Below are positions 9,755 to 19,271 of a stretch of 64,000 bases of DNA, one piece after another. The stretch covers positions 124,001 through 188,000 of the forward strand of contig NZ_FRBX01000003.1 in the NCBI RefSeq assembly GCF_900142715.1, written 5' to 3'. The position numbers and the translations under genes were made by a program. The notes under the pieces were generated by a model. That model saw only the letters and a list, made by a program, of their open reading frames with translations. It was not told the origin of the DNA and searched no databases. This DNA is from Flavobacterium pectinovorum. Lineage in GTDB: Bacteria > Bacteroidota > Bacteroidia > Flavobacteriales > Flavobacteriaceae. Each line of letters begins with the position of its first letter. The stretch's first letter is position 1.

Positions 9755-10741
9755 TTATGTCGACATGATGTCAGACACTCTTAATAACTCTCTGTCAATC
9801 TCAGATTTTCCTTTGATTGCTTGTTCCAACGGAGTTAAAGCTACTTTATCCTGTTGTAAACCAACCATATAATTAGATTTACCTTCGATTAAAGACTCTA
9901 CTGCTTTTACACCTAAACGGCTTGCAAGAACACGGTCAAAACAAGATGGAGAACCACCACGCTGCATGTGTCCTAAAACAGAAACTCTTACATCGTACTC
10001 CGGTAAATTAGCTTCAACATAATCTTTTAATTCGAATACGTTTTTACCAATTTTATCTCCCTCAGCAATAACTACTATACTTGATGATTTTCCTGAAGCT
10101 TTACTTTTTTGAAGAGAGTCCAGCAATCTTTCCAGACCTAAATCTTCTTCAGGAATAAGGATTTCTTCGGCACCAGCTCCAATACCTGCATTTAGAGCAA
10201 TATGCCCCGCATCTCTACCCATAACCTCTACAAAAAATAGTCGGTTGTGCGAACTTGCAGTATCTCTAATTTTATCAATACAATCTACCACAGTATTCAA
10301 AGCAGTATCATATCCTAAAGTATGACTTGTACCAAAAATATCATTATCAATTGTACCCGGAATTCCCATTACAGGAAAATCAAATTCTGAATTAAAAATC
10401 AAACCTCCGGTAAAACTTCCATCACCGCCAATTACTACAAGAGCATCAACTCCTGCTTTTAAAAGGTTTTCGTGTGCTTTTTTTCTACCTTCCGGAGTTC
10501 TAAACTCAGTAGAACGAGCTGATTTTAAAATCGTTCCTCCTTTGTTTACAATATTATTTACACTTCGGGGACCCATTTCTTTGAAATCTCCTTCGATCAT
10601 TCCCTGATACCCTCTATAAATTCCTATGCATTCTATATTATGATAAGCACATGTTCGAACAACTGATCGTATTGCGGCATTCATTCCTGGTGAGTCTCCC
10701 CCTGAAGTTAGAACACCAACTTTTTTTATTGTTTTTGGCAT
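9755..10741 (-). CDS. pfkA: ATP-dependent 6-phosphofructokinase
   Basis: The protein has 328 residues, standard for bacterial PfkA. The phosphate-binding loop LTSGGDSPGMNAAIRSVVR, the GGDGS motif (the ATP-type rather than the PPi-type GGDDT) and the catalytic PGTIDNDI are all present, as is MGRDAGHIAL and the substrate block GHMQRGGSPSCFDRVLASR. It phosphorylates fructose 6-phosphate in glycolysis. It is the first gene of the same-strand set pfkA, gap, sugar kinase, mgsA. Confidence 0.96.
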   Translation of the reverse strand: MPKTIKKVGVLTSGGDSPGMNAAIRSVVRTCAYHNIECIGIYRGYQGMIEGDFKEMGPRSVNNIVNKGGTILKSARSTEFRTPEGRKKAHENLLKAGVDALVVIGGDGSFTGGLIFNSEFDFPVMGIPGTIDNDIFGTSHTLGYDTALNTVVDCIDKIRDTASSHNRLFFVEVMGRDAGHIALNAGIGAGAEEILIPEEDLGLERLLDSLQKSKASGKSSSIVVIAEGDKIGKNVFELKDYVEANLPEYDVRVSVLGHMQRGGSPSCFDRVLASRLGVKAVESLIEGKSNYMVGLQQDKVALTPLEQAIKGKSEIDRELLRVSDIMST

Positions 10742-10990
10742 TATTTAAGTATTAAAGTGTAAAATTAGCAAACATTCACCACTTTACAGGTGGTAATTGT
10801 CATAAATTAATAAAATATGTTAAATTCAAACGTTTTCGTTAATAAGTTTTTTGATATGAAAAAATTCATTTAAAATAATAAAAGGCACATATTTTAATTA
10901 AATCTTTAAAATTAACAATACATAAATGAAGTGTTATAAAAATCCGGGATATACCTGATTTTCAAAAAATTATTAATTTATAAATTTAGC
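10742..10990. other. AT-rich intergenic region between tamB-like gene and pfkA
   Basis: Together with the terminator that follows, this makes a 300-base non-coding gap. It should hold the pfkA promoter on the minus strand (near 10742-10850), but no convincing TAnnTTTG box was found. Nothing else was recognised. Confidence 0.5.
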
Positions 10991-10994
10991 ATAA

Positions 10995-11022
10995 AAAAAA
11001 CCATTATAAAAATGGTTTTAGA
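10995..11022 (-). terminator. terminator of the TamB-like gene
   Basis: AAAACCATT and AATGGTTTT arms (about 10997-11019) flank a 5-base loop. On the minus strand the hairpin is followed by a run of eight T residues. It lies 20-45 bases past the stop codon of the TamB-like gene. Confidence 0.8.
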
Positions 11023-11041
11023 AAAGTTAACAATTCACAGA

Positions 11042-14000
11042 CTAATAATCGTTATCGTCGGGAATATATCCCTGATTATTTCCTGGCTGAACCTTCGGTT
11101 TTTCTTCGTCTTTTTTATTCGGTTTCTTTTTATCCTTCTCTTTCTCTTTTGAACTTGAAAAATTCATATAATCGGGATTTGCATAAGAATCCGGCAAATC
11201 ATCAGGAGAAGTTTTTAAGGCTTTCTCTAATTTATGGTTTTTGAAAATTTTATTGACCAGTTCACTAAAAGTATCAAAATCTACTTCATACGAAATACCA
11301 ACTCCCTGAGTATAACCAATTCCCTGCCCTACGTAATTAATATCATTTTCCTTATTAAACAAACGAAGGTTCATAGATCCGTCTTCGTTAACTCGGTAAA
11401 GAATTTCAATATCTCCCACAATTGCCGATTCGTTAACACCTCCAACCGGAACTCCAAGTTTTCCGTTTATGGATATTTTTTCATTAATCTGAGAGGATAT
11501 ATTTGCCACAAACTGACCGTCGGCTTCCTGACCAATTCGTTTGTCTGCCGATACAAAATTCAAATCAATATTAAATTTATCATTATCTGATTTAATAATT
11601 CCACCCAATAAACTTGCGGCGGTTTCTGCAAATGTTCCTGATAAATCACTTTGGTTAAATCCATCCGGACTCATAAACGAACCTGTTGACAATAAATACA
11701 ATGCCTGCGTTTGGCGCACATCTTTATCGTCTAACTTATATTGTATTTCTGATTTTAAAACATTACTTACAGATGGAAACTGAATATCAAAATTAGGTTC
11801 CGGGCTTGTTAAATCTCCTCTCAGACCAATAACAACTTCTACCGGCACTTTTTTATTAAAAGAAGAATTATCCAACAATACAGCAGGATTTGCTGTTGTT
11901 CTATAAACGGCTTCTAAATTTAACTGAGCCTTCATTGGGTTACCTTCCCAAATAATAGATCCTCCTTTTTTAACGGCGAATTTTTTATCGATTAAACCTC
12001 CGTACTTAAAGTTATAAGTTCCTTCGTATGCCTGGAAATCTCCCCACATATTAAATTTACCCAATGTATTGATCTTAAACAACAATGAACCGTATCCTTT
12101 TCCTTTCATTCCATGACCCGAATTTCGATCCAGAATTACCTCGACTTCGGCGTCTGGCGTAATATCAAAATCAAATTCTAACTCAAGTCCGTTATAGTTT
12201 CTGGTTTTCTCGACAATACCGTTTGCTAAATTATATTTCTCTTTTGGCGTCACAAAATGTATCCAACTGCTCTCTCCTACACTTTGTACATTATTAATAG
12301 GTATCTTAACTTCTGTTCCTTTTTCAGACTTGGCATCTACCTTAATAAATAAACTTTCTGTTGGTCCTTTTATACTTGCCGTACCATTAATAAATGCTGT
12401 ACCAAAATAAGCGGCATCGTCACTGTCTTTTGTATCAAGTGCCAATAATCTTTTGGAGGTTATAGTTAAATCTAATTTCCAATCGCCAAAATTATGATGT
12501 TCGATACTTCCGTTCAGTAATCCTTTCGTACCATATTTAGTATCTGTTAACTGATTATTTCTAAACAAAAACTTTTCATCAGTTAAATCAATAACTGTTC
12601 GATCGCTTAATTCATAATCTGTATTAAGGTACGGAATTGTCATTCCTGCTTTTTCTACATATAATCTACCATTGATTTCAGGTTTTTTAAGATTACCAAC
12701 AACAGCCGCATTTCCGGAAACACTTCCTCTCACATTCGACAAAACATCTCCACCAACCGTTCCTAAAGTTGCCAGATTAAATCCTTCGAGTTTTAACTTT
12801 AAATCAAGAAAAGTCTCTTTGTTTTCTATCGAAAAATTTCCGTTGGCACTAAACGATTCTGTAAAACCATTTTGAATAGACGAATTTATGGTAAATTTTC
12901 TCAGGCTCTCATCTCCGGAAATATCGAAATTTAATGTTCCAAGTTCCGTTTTATTTAAGTTAAGATGATCAATGACAATAGATGCCGTGGGCTGATATAC
13001 ATCTTTGTTTTGTTTAAAATTGACACTTCCGTTCAAATTACCATTAAAGACAAACTTCGAAGTGAGCGGTGTAATTTTATTGATATCAACATCTTCAAAA
13101 TTCAGTACTAAATCTTTATAATCGGTGCCTTTTATAACTCCGTTTAAGTCAATTTTCTGATCTTCATGCGAAAGAACAATATTGTCTATATTAAAGTTGC
13201 TGAAGTTTTTATCAAAAATAATTTGATTATCTGATCCGTCTTCTTCATTTAAATACCATAAATAATCTTTAAATTTCATTTCAGATTTTTTGATACCAAC
13301 AATATTATTTTTGTTTTTATCAATGGTATGGTACAAGTTCATATTAAAATAATCGTTGCCCTTTTCGCCCCCTTTAAACTCTGAGCGCACAAATAAAGTA
13401 TCTTTTGAAGTTACATTAATTAAATTAAAATCACGGATTTTATAATACGGCGTTTTAATACTATCCAACTCTATAAATGCATTATAAAGTGGATTTTTAT
13501 TATCGATATTGATTCTGATATTATCAAAAGTATTTTTTGCCGCTGTAATTTTTTGTGATTTAAATCGAAACTTAAATTCATTTAAATCGGCATCAATTCT
13601 ACCGCGCACAACAGTTGAAGAATCTATATTAATTTCAGGATAAAGCATTTCGACAACTTTATCATAAACATGAAAATTGAAACGCAAAAACTGTCCTTTT
13701 TTAATTTTATATGGCTTATAATTGGTGTAAAGACTTCCTACTGAATTCATCACCAATTTATCTAACTGAGCAAACTGAAATTTACCAACAATTTTTCCGT
13801 TAACTACATCTGTAGAATTTATAGTTATGGTACGCAATTTATCAGCATCAAAACTAGAATTGATTGTTAGTTCATCAAAAGCATAAGTAGATTTTGGATT
13901 TTGATATACTGCATCTTTTATATAAATATTTCCCTGAAGATTTTCAATAGAATTTCCTGTAACTTCGACAACTGCATCCCCTTGAAAATGAGATATGGAA

Positions 14001-15529
14001 TCGTTTACAAACTTCAGTTTTTTCAAATCGGCATTTTCAATATTGATGTGGAAATCATATTTACTTTCACGCTTGCTCAAATCGACTAAACCATCAAATG
14101 TTAAAGTCAAATTAGGATCGTTTACAGAAATTTGTCCTTTATAATAAGGCAATTTAAAATTACCATTTACTACAATATTATTATACGTGTATTTATTATA
14201 ATCCAGTTTTGCAATATCACCTTTTATAATTGTGTTTAGATATTTCTCTGTAAAACCAACACCGTCAACATCTAAATTTAAAGTAGTCCTGCCGAGATCC
14301 TTTCGCTGCAATAGTGCACCAACATCAAAATTATCCAAAATAATATTGCCCGAATAAGAAGCTTTATCAATAAAATCCATCTGATTCAGATGCAAATCTA
14401 CCTGACCATTTCCTAAATCTGTCGCAATTCTAAAATCACTTTCTAATTCTGTTGTTGAAACCTTTGCTTTTCCAACAATATTAAATTTACCAATTCGCTT
14501 AAGCTCTTTAGGAAGTTTTTTTCCTAAAACAATTGGCATCAAAACCACCAAATTATCGTAGCTTGACGTTAATCTGTCAAACTTTCCCTCCATGGCAAAC
14601 TTTTGCTCTTTTGTTCCTAAAAGATTTCTGAAATTAATGTTTCCAATAATTCTTGAACCGTTTGTATCAGAAAGTCTAAGTTTTTTTAAATTAAGATTAT
14701 TAAGGGTTCCTTTTATCTTAGTTCTAAGCTTAAAATGCTGATTTTTACCCAATCCGTCATAAAAATAACGAATATCATTTGTAGCAATCGAAGCCGAATC
14801 AAGCGCAACATCAAACTTAACTTTATCTGTAAAAGCAAGAAAATCTCCTGGTTTATAATTTAAAATCGCTTTACCATATATTGATGATCTTTTGGTTTTT
14901 ATGGCTAAATTTTCAAGCTTAATTTGTTTTTTGGTATAACTGAATTTCGCCGCCAAATTAGAAACATACAAACCACGATGATCCAGAAAAGAAAACCTGT
15001 GAATCGTCGTATTTACATCCGGTCCATATAATTTAAAATCACTGATATAAGCGTTAAGCTTTTTAAAATCAAGAAATTGTGGGTTTTTCTTATTTTCATC
15101 CACAACCGAAAAAGTACCTTTTGAGATATAGGCATTTTTGGCCGTCAGTAAAAAATGTTTATTGGTTTTTGAAGGCTTATCAGAATCAAATAAGCGAATA
15201 AATTTATTGATATTATTCTCGTTTTCGCCTTTGTAGGTTTTCAAATTAAAAATCAAACCTGTTAAACGAAGATCACCAAAAATTAAATCACCATCAAGAA
15301 GTCTTTTAATACTTAAAATATCAGTACTAATAATGTCTGAATAAATTAAAGTCTTTTTATGATGATCACGAATCAGGACAGTTTTTAGTTTAACTCCGCC
15401 AAAAATATTGATGGCAACTTTATCTACCGTAATATCTGTTTTAAAATCTTCATTTAAAGAATCTGTAACATATCGTGCAATTTTAGTTTGCACAATAGGC
15501 AAAGAGAGTGTTATAGCCAATGCCAACAA
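11042..15529 (-). CDS. TamB/AsmA-like translocation and assembly module protein
   Basis: This 1,495-residue protein consists almost entirely of short beta-strands, as expected for the long beta-taco groove of TamB/AsmA-like proteins that bridge inner and outer membranes. The C-terminal TamB domain (about residues 1040-1440) is recognisable from LLFKINTLGKFNMWGDFQAYEG, NYNFKYGGL-like strands and LYLLSTGSF. The tail is Lys/Glu-rich low-complexity (KEKEKDKKKPNKKDEEKPK). The start is doubtful: there is no in-frame ATG; TTG at 15527-15529 is used. The frame stays open to a stop at 15590-15592, and the extra codons (KKVKKIISRTLIGLILLLL) complete the membrane anchor that the TTG start would cut. Confidence 0.9.
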   Translation of the reverse strand: MLALAITLSLPIVQTKIARYVTDSLNEDFKTDITVDKVAINIFGGVKLKTVLIRDHHKKTLIYSDIISTDILSIKRLLDGDLIFGDLRLTGLIFNLKTYKGENENNINKFIRLFDSDKPSKTNKHFLLTAKNAYISKGTFSVVDENKKNPQFLDFKKLNAYISDFKLYGPDVNTTIHRFSFLDHRGLYVSNLAAKFSYTKKQIKLENLAIKTKRSSIYGKAILNYKPGDFLAFTDKVKFDVALDSASIATNDIRYFYDGLGKNQHFKLRTKIKGTLNNLNLKKLRLSDTNGSRIIGNINFRNLLGTKEQKFAMEGKFDRLTSSYDNLVVLMPIVLGKKLPKELKRIGKFNIVGKAKVSTTELESDFRIATDLGNGQVDLHLNQMDFIDKASYSGNIILDNFDVGALLQRKDLGRTTLNLDVDGVGFTEKYLNTIIKGDIAKLDYNKYTYNNIVVNGNFKLPYYKGQISVNDPNLTLTFDGLVDLSKRESKYDFHINIENADLKKLKFVNDSISHFQGDAVVEVTGNSIENLQGNIYIKDAVYQNPKSTYAFDELTINSSFDADKLRTITINSTDVVNGKIVGKFQFAQLDKLVMNSVGSLYTNYKPYKIKKGQFLRFNFHVYDKVVEMLYPEINIDSSTVVRGRIDADLNEFKFRFKSQKITAAKNTFDNIRINIDNKNPLYNAFIELDSIKTPYYKIRDFNLINVTSKDTLFVRSEFKGGEKGNDYFNMNLYHTIDKNKNNIVGIKKSEMKFKDYLWYLNEEDGSDNQIIFDKNFSNFNIDNIVLSHEDQKIDLNGVIKGTDYKDLVLNFEDVDINKITPLTSKFVFNGNLNGSVNFKQNKDVYQPTASIVIDHLNLNKTELGTLNFDISGDESLRKFTINSSIQNGFTESFSANGNFSIENKETFLDLKLKLEGFNLATLGTVGGDVLSNVRGSVSGNAAVVGNLKKPEINGRLYVEKAGMTIPYLNTDYELSDRTVIDLTDEKFLFRNNQLTDTKYGTKGLLNGSIEHHNFGDWKLDLTITSKRLLALDTKDSDDAAYFGTAFINGTASIKGPTESLFIKVDAKSEKGTEVKIPINNVQSVGESSWIHFVTPKEKYNLANGIVEKTRNYNGLELEFDFDITPDAEVEVILDRNSGHGMKGKGYGSLLFKINTLGKFNMWGDFQAYEGTYNFKYGGLIDKKFAVKKGGSIIWEGNPMKAQLNLEAVYRTTANPAVLLDNSSFNKKVPVEVVIGLRGDLTSPEPNFDIQFPSVSNVLKSEIQYKLDDKDVRQTQALYLLSTGSFMSPDGFNQSDLSGTFAETAASLLGGIIKSDNDKFNIDLNFVSADKRIGQEADGQFVANISSQINEKISINGKLGVPVGGVNESAIVGDIEILYRVNEDGSMNLRLFNKENDINYVGQGIGYTQGVGISYEVDFDTFSELVNKIFKNHKLEKALKTSPDDLPDSYANPDYMNFSSSKEKEKDKKKPNKKDEEKPKVQPGNNQGYIPDDNDY

Positions 15530-15734
15530 AAGTAAAATTAACCCAATTAGGGTTCGTGATATTATTTTCTTTACTTTTTTGATAGCTCTTTAATTTTAGT
15601 TTTCTTTTAAATTTACTTTGAACAGACAAAGAACGACTGTTTTTGATAAAAATTCTTTAATTTTGGCTTCTACTTCAATCAAAGAAATTTAAAAATTTGA
15701 TTTGTCAAATATAATCCAAAATTCGTGCCTTTAT

Positions 15735-16757
15735 ATGCAAAATTCAGAGGTTTTTATTCTTGCCATCGAAAGTTCTTGCGATGATACTGCGGCTGCAGTT
15801 TTACATAACGACAAAGTACTTTCAAATGTTGTGGCTAATCAGCTAATTCATAATCAATACGGCGGCGTTGTTCCTGAGTTGGCTTCGAGAGCACATCAGC
15901 AAAATATTGTTCCTGTGATTGATGCTGCACTTCGCAAAGCAAATGTACAAAAAGAACAATTAACTGCCATTGCCTTTACACAAGGACCTGGCTTGATGGG
16001 TTCTTTATTGGTAGGAAGTTCTTTTAGCAAATCACTTTCATTAGCATTAAATATTCCGCTAATTGCTGTAAATCACATGCATGCCCATATTTTGGCGCAT
16101 TTTATTGATGAAGAAGGTTTTGATAAACCAGAATTTCCGTTTTTGGCCCTGACCATTAGTGGCGGCCACACGCAAATTGTAAAAGTAAATGGTTTTTTTG
16201 ATATGGAAATTATCGGCGAAACCACTGATGATGCAGTTGGAGAAGCTTTTGACAAGAGTGCAAAAATTCTCGGACTTCCCTATCCCGGCGGACCTTTGAT
16301 CGATAAATATGCCAAAGAAGGAAACCCAAAAGCTTTTGCTTTTACAAAACCAAAAGTACCCGGACTGGATTTTAGTTTCTCTGGTTTAAAAACAGCAATT
16401 TTATATTTTATTCAGAAGAAAAAATTAGAAAACCCAAATTTCATCGAAGAAAACCTCAATGATATTTGCGCTTCTATTCAATATACGATTATCGAAATTT
16501 TGATGGATAAATTAAAATTAGCGGTAAAAGAAACCGGAATTAAGCAAATTGCCATCGGCGGCGGGGTTTCGGCAAACTCCGGAATCAGAACGCGTTTGAA
16601 AGAAAGTGAAGGCAAATATGGCTGGAAAACTTTTGTTCCAAAATTTGAATACACTACAGATAATGCTGCCATGATTGGAATTGTAGGATATCAAAAATAT
16701 TTATCAAATCGCTTTGAAACTCAGGCAGTAGTTTCAAAAGCACGAATTCAATTTTAA
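15735..16757 (+). CDS. tsaD: tRNA N6-adenosine threonylcarbamoyltransferase
   Basis: I start it at the ATG at 15735 (340 residues, MQNSEVFILAIESSCDDTA); an upstream in-frame start adds 11 non-family residues. Motifs: AIESSCDDTAAAV, the metal-binding HMHAHILAH, LTISGGHTQIV, GEAFDKSAKILGLPYPGGP and the C-terminal GGGVSANSGIR with TDNAAMIG. With TsaB/TsaE it installs threonylcarbamoyl on A37 of tRNAs that read ANN codons. It is transcribed with rsmE, which begins 2 bases after its stop, and divergent from the TamB-like gene, a common arrangement in Flavobacteriia. Confidence 0.97.
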   Translation: MQNSEVFILAIESSCDDTAAAVLHNDKVLSNVVANQLIHNQYGGVVPELASRAHQQNIVPVIDAALRKANVQKEQLTAIAFTQGPGLMGSLLVGSSFSKSLSLALNIPLIAVNHMHAHILAHFIDEEGFDKPEFPFLALTISGGHTQIVKVNGFFDMEIIGETTDDAVGEAFDKSAKILGLPYPGGPLIDKYAKEGNPKAFAFTKPKVPGLDFSFSGLKTAILYFIQKKKLENPNFIEENLNDICASIQYTIIEILMDKLKLAVKETGIKQIAIGGGVSANSGIRTRLKESEGKYGWKTFVPKFEYTTDNAAMIGIVGYQKYLSNRFETQAVVSKARIQF

Positions 16758-16759
16758 TT

Positions 16760-17470
16760 ATGCAATTATTTTACAATCCGAATATAGACGAAACGACTAA
16801 AACTTTTTCTTTTGATAAAGAAGAAAGCCGTCACATTATAAAAGTTTTACGCAAAAAAGACTCTGATATTCTTCATGTTACAAACGGCTTAGGTTTAGTG
16901 TTTGAAACAGAAATTACACTGGCTTCAGACAATAAATGTATTGTTGAAGTACTTTCGATAAAAAAAACTCCGGAACCAAAATTCCGTTTGCATCTGGCGG
17001 TTGCGCCAACCAAAATGAACGATCGTTTTGAATGGTTTTTAGAAAAAGCTACAGAAATTGGTATTCAGGAAATTACACCTGTTTTTTGTGATCGCTCTGA
17101 AAGAAAAGTGGTTAACAAAGAACGTTTTGAAAAAATTATCCTTTCGGCGATGAAACAATCGAATGAAACGTATTTGCCAAAATTAAACGATGCCATTTCA
17201 TTTAAGGAATTCATCAAACAAAAAAATAAAGGTTTACAATTGATCGCACATTGCGAAGAAACCGATAAAAAATCATTAAAAGAAGTTTTAAAACCAAACG
17301 AAAACGTAACCTTATTAATTGGTCCCGAAGGCGATTTTTCTGAAAAAGAAATTGCATTGGCTTTAGAAAATAATTTTCAGCCGGTTATGTTAGGAAATAC
17401 GCGATTACGCACTGAAACTGCTGCGGTTGTGGCGTGTCATAGTGTGGTGTTTTTTAATGAGAATGTTTAG
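16760..17470 (+). CDS. rsmE: 16S rRNA (uracil-1498-N3)-methyltransferase
   Basis: The protein has 236 residues. An N-terminal PUA-like part (FSFDKEESRHIIKVLRKK) is followed by a SPOUT knot with the family blocks AVAPTKMNDRFEWFLEKATEIGIQEI, CDRSERK, SAMKQSNETYLP, LLIGPEGDFSEKEI and LGNTRLRTETAAVVACH, each in the expected order. It methylates U1498 of 16S rRNA. It is translationally coupled or nearly so to tsaD (2-base gap) and followed by two stacked hairpins. Confidence 0.96.
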   Translation: MQLFYNPNIDETTKTFSFDKEESRHIIKVLRKKDSDILHVTNGLGLVFETEITLASDNKCIVEVLSIKKTPEPKFRLHLAVAPTKMNDRFEWFLEKATEIGIQEITPVFCDRSERKVVNKERFEKIILSAMKQSNETYLPKLNDAISFKEFIKQKNKGLQLIAHCEETDKKSLKEVLKPNENVTLLIGPEGDFSEKEIALALENNFQPVMLGNTRLRTETAAVVACHSVVFFNENV

Positions 17471-17484
17471 CTGATTGATTACGT

Positions 17485-17517
17485 AAACCGGACAGGTTTT
17501 AAAAACCTGTCCGGTTT
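17485..17517 (+). terminator. long perfect hairpin after rsmE
   Basis: The arms AAACCGGACAGGTTTT and AAAACCTGTCCGGTTT are perfectly complementary (about 16 bases each, minimal loop). It lies 15 bases after the rsmE stop. Palindromes of this CCTGTC type resemble dispersed intergenic repeats, so it may be both a repeat and a transcription end. There is no strong T tract after it. Confidence 0.6.
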
Positions 17518-17528
17518 AACACACGTAA

Positions 17529-17562
17529 AACCTTTGTCAAAGTTTTGAACTTTGATAAAGGT
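17529..17562 (+). repeat. second hairpin downstream of rsmE
   Basis: The arms CCTTTGTCAAAG (about 17530-17541) and CTTTGATAAAGG (about 17549-17560) form an imperfect stem around a TTTTGAA loop, immediately after the first hairpin. Two stacked stem-loops between rsmE and the next gene suggest a mobile or dispersed palindromic element. It also precedes the DUF4159 gene by about 55 bases. Confidence 0.5.
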
Positions 17563-17616
17563 TACTGCAGAGTTTGTTGTGAAGATTTCTGTCGAAAGAC
17601 AAAAAATATAAATTAA

Positions 17617-18255
17617 ATGAAAAAAATATTTTACTTATTATTCCTTCTTTCCCTTCCTTCTTTTTCGCAGGAAATAGCTTTATTAAAATACAGCGGCGGA
17701 GGCGATTGGTATGCAAATCCAACCTCTTTGCCTAACTTAATTCAGTTTTGTAATTCAAATATCAATACGAGAATAAAAGCGAAACCATCAACGGTTGAGC
17801 CAGGAAATCCTGACTTGCTTTCGTATCCTTTTGTACATATGACAGGTCACGGAAATGTGGTTTTTAGCGATACTGATGTCGAAAACTTAAGAAATTATCT
17901 AACAGGTGGAGGTTTTCTTCATATTGATGATAATTACGGAATGGATCAATATATTCGAAAAGAAATCAAAAAGATATTCCCAAATAATAATTTGATTGAA
18001 ATTCCCGCAAATCATCCTATTTTTCAAAAGCCATTTCCTTTTCCGAATGGTTTGCCAAAAATTCACGAACACGATGGAACACGTGCTCAGGCATTTGGCA
18101 TTTTTATCGAAAACAAACTGGTTTTATTATATACTTACGAATGCGATTTGGGTGATGGCTGGGAAGATGCAGAAGTACACAACGATCCACTTGCAGCGAG
18201 AGATAAAGCACTAAAAATGGGTGCTAACATCATCAATTATATTTTTACGAATTAA
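17617..18255 (+). CDS. secreted DUF4159 domain protein
   Basis: This 212-residue protein has a signal peptide (MKKIFYLLFLLSLPSFSQ). The mature part matches the DUF4159 type: KYSGGGDWYANPTSLPNLIQF, then PFVHMTGHGNVVFSDTDVENLRNYLTGGGFLHIDDNYG and a C-terminal HDGTRAQAFGIFIENKLVLLYTYECDLGDGW. The GGGFLHIDDNYG stretch resembles the glutamine-amidotransferase-like fold of these proteins. The function is unknown; in related bacteria such proteins occur with MoxR/VWA chaperone clusters, which are absent here. It is probably periplasmic or surface-located. Confidence 0.85.
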   Translation: MKKIFYLLFLLSLPSFSQEIALLKYSGGGDWYANPTSLPNLIQFCNSNINTRIKAKPSTVEPGNPDLLSYPFVHMTGHGNVVFSDTDVENLRNYLTGGGFLHIDDNYGMDQYIRKEIKKIFPNNNLIEIPANHPIFQKPFPFPNGLPKIHEHDGTRAQAFGIFIENKLVLLYTYECDLGDGWEDAEVHNDPLAARDKALKMGANIINYIFTN

Positions 18256-18258
18256 AAC

Positions 18259-18446
18259 CGGTTGGGTGCAATTGTTTTAACACATAGAAACATAGAATTA
18301 TTGAGCTCAAAAAGGCGTTTCACTCGCATTAACAAACATAGAGCTATGTGTGAAGAAACGAGTTTCTTTTTGGTTTACTTATTTCTAAATATAAAATCTA
18401 TGTTTCTATGTGTTTAATTATTATTTTTTTGACATTACACCCAACG
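18259..18446. repeat. nested inverted-repeat (REP/MITE-like) intergenic element
   Basis: The gap between the DUF4159 and SpoU genes is built of nested inverted repeats. Outer arms are GGTTGGGTG (about 18260) and CACCCAAC (about 18436). The next pair is AACACATAGAAACATAG (about 18279) and CTATGTTTCTATGTGTT (about 18400). Inside, ATAGAGCTATG is itself palindromic and GTTTCACTCG pairs loosely with CGAGTTTC. No reading frame of note is present. This is most consistent with a non-autonomous palindromic repeat family; 18447-18618 is AT-rich and holds nothing else recognised. Confidence 0.7.
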
Positions 18447-18618
18447 GATTAATTAAAACTCATTGGCATAATTAATTTTAACCCATTGAAAAATAGGCTT
18501 TTGATTGAATTTGAAATATTCAGAAATCAATTTTTTTACAAAGCAAACTAACATAAAAATTGCGGTTTCACATTTTTAATTCTCAATTTTTAATTTTTAA
18601 TTCTTAATTCTTTACAAA

Positions 18619-19113
18619 GTGCAGCTTACTCACGAAGAAAATCAATTTGAGCGAAAAACATTTCCCATAACTTTGGTTTGTGATCATATTTATTTTCAAC
18701 AAAATATTGGTTCTCTTTTTAGAATTGCCGAAGCTTTTGGTGTAGAAAATATTATTTTTTTAGGAAAAGATATTCCGCTTACGCCAAGAAAAATCAATAA
18801 AACGTCAAGAAGCACACATCTTCATGTGCCACATACTGTAATCGAACAAACGGCTGAAGTTGTCGATTATTTAACTTCAAATAACTTCGAAATTATCGCT
18901 CTGGAAATTGCAAGCAGCAGCAAACCTCTTAAAGAAGTTACAATTCCTGACAATCAGAAAATTGCATTGATTGTAGGAAGTGAAATTGACGGAATTTCAG
19001 ATGAACTTTTAAAAATTTCGAACCAAATTGTACACATAAATATGTTTGGAAAGAACAGTTCGATGAATGTTGTACAAGCCGCAAGTATAGCTTTGTACGA
19101 AATTACTTCTTAA
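18619..19113 (+). CDS. SpoU/TrmH-family RNA 2'-O-methyltransferase
   Basis: The protein has 164 residues and starts at a GTG (18619). The SPOUT motifs are clear: motif 1 DHIYFQQNIGSLFRIAEAFG with the catalytic Arg, motif 2 ALIVGSEIDGISDELL, motif 3 IHINMFGKNSSMNVVQAASIALYEI. The size fits single-domain SpoU enzymes that methylate tRNA or rRNA ribose. The exact target cannot be read from sequence. It stands alone between the palindromic element and the M43 protease gene. Confidence 0.9.
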   Translation: MQLTHEENQFERKTFPITLVCDHIYFQQNIGSLFRIAEAFGVENIIFLGKDIPLTPRKINKTSRSTHLHVPHTVIEQTAEVVDYLTSNNFEIIALEIASSSKPLKEVTIPDNQKIALIVGSEIDGISDELLKISNQIVHINMFGKNSSMNVVQAASIALYEITS

Positions 19114-19271
19114 TAAAATTTGTTAAATTTTTGTAAGAACTAGATTATATAAGGGATTGTAAAATTCTCACAAATAATTATTTGTAAATATTTTGCTACG
19201 TAAAACTTTTGTTATAAAATTGCGATATTGTTTAACTAATCAACAATATTATAACAAAAACCCCTATTATT

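Noticed and set aside
11234..11590. A 118-codon plus-strand frame inside the TamB-like gene
   Set aside because: It lies antisense to the conserved C-terminal TamB domain and its composition (Ile, Asn, Phe-rich) is what AT-rich antisense DNA gives.
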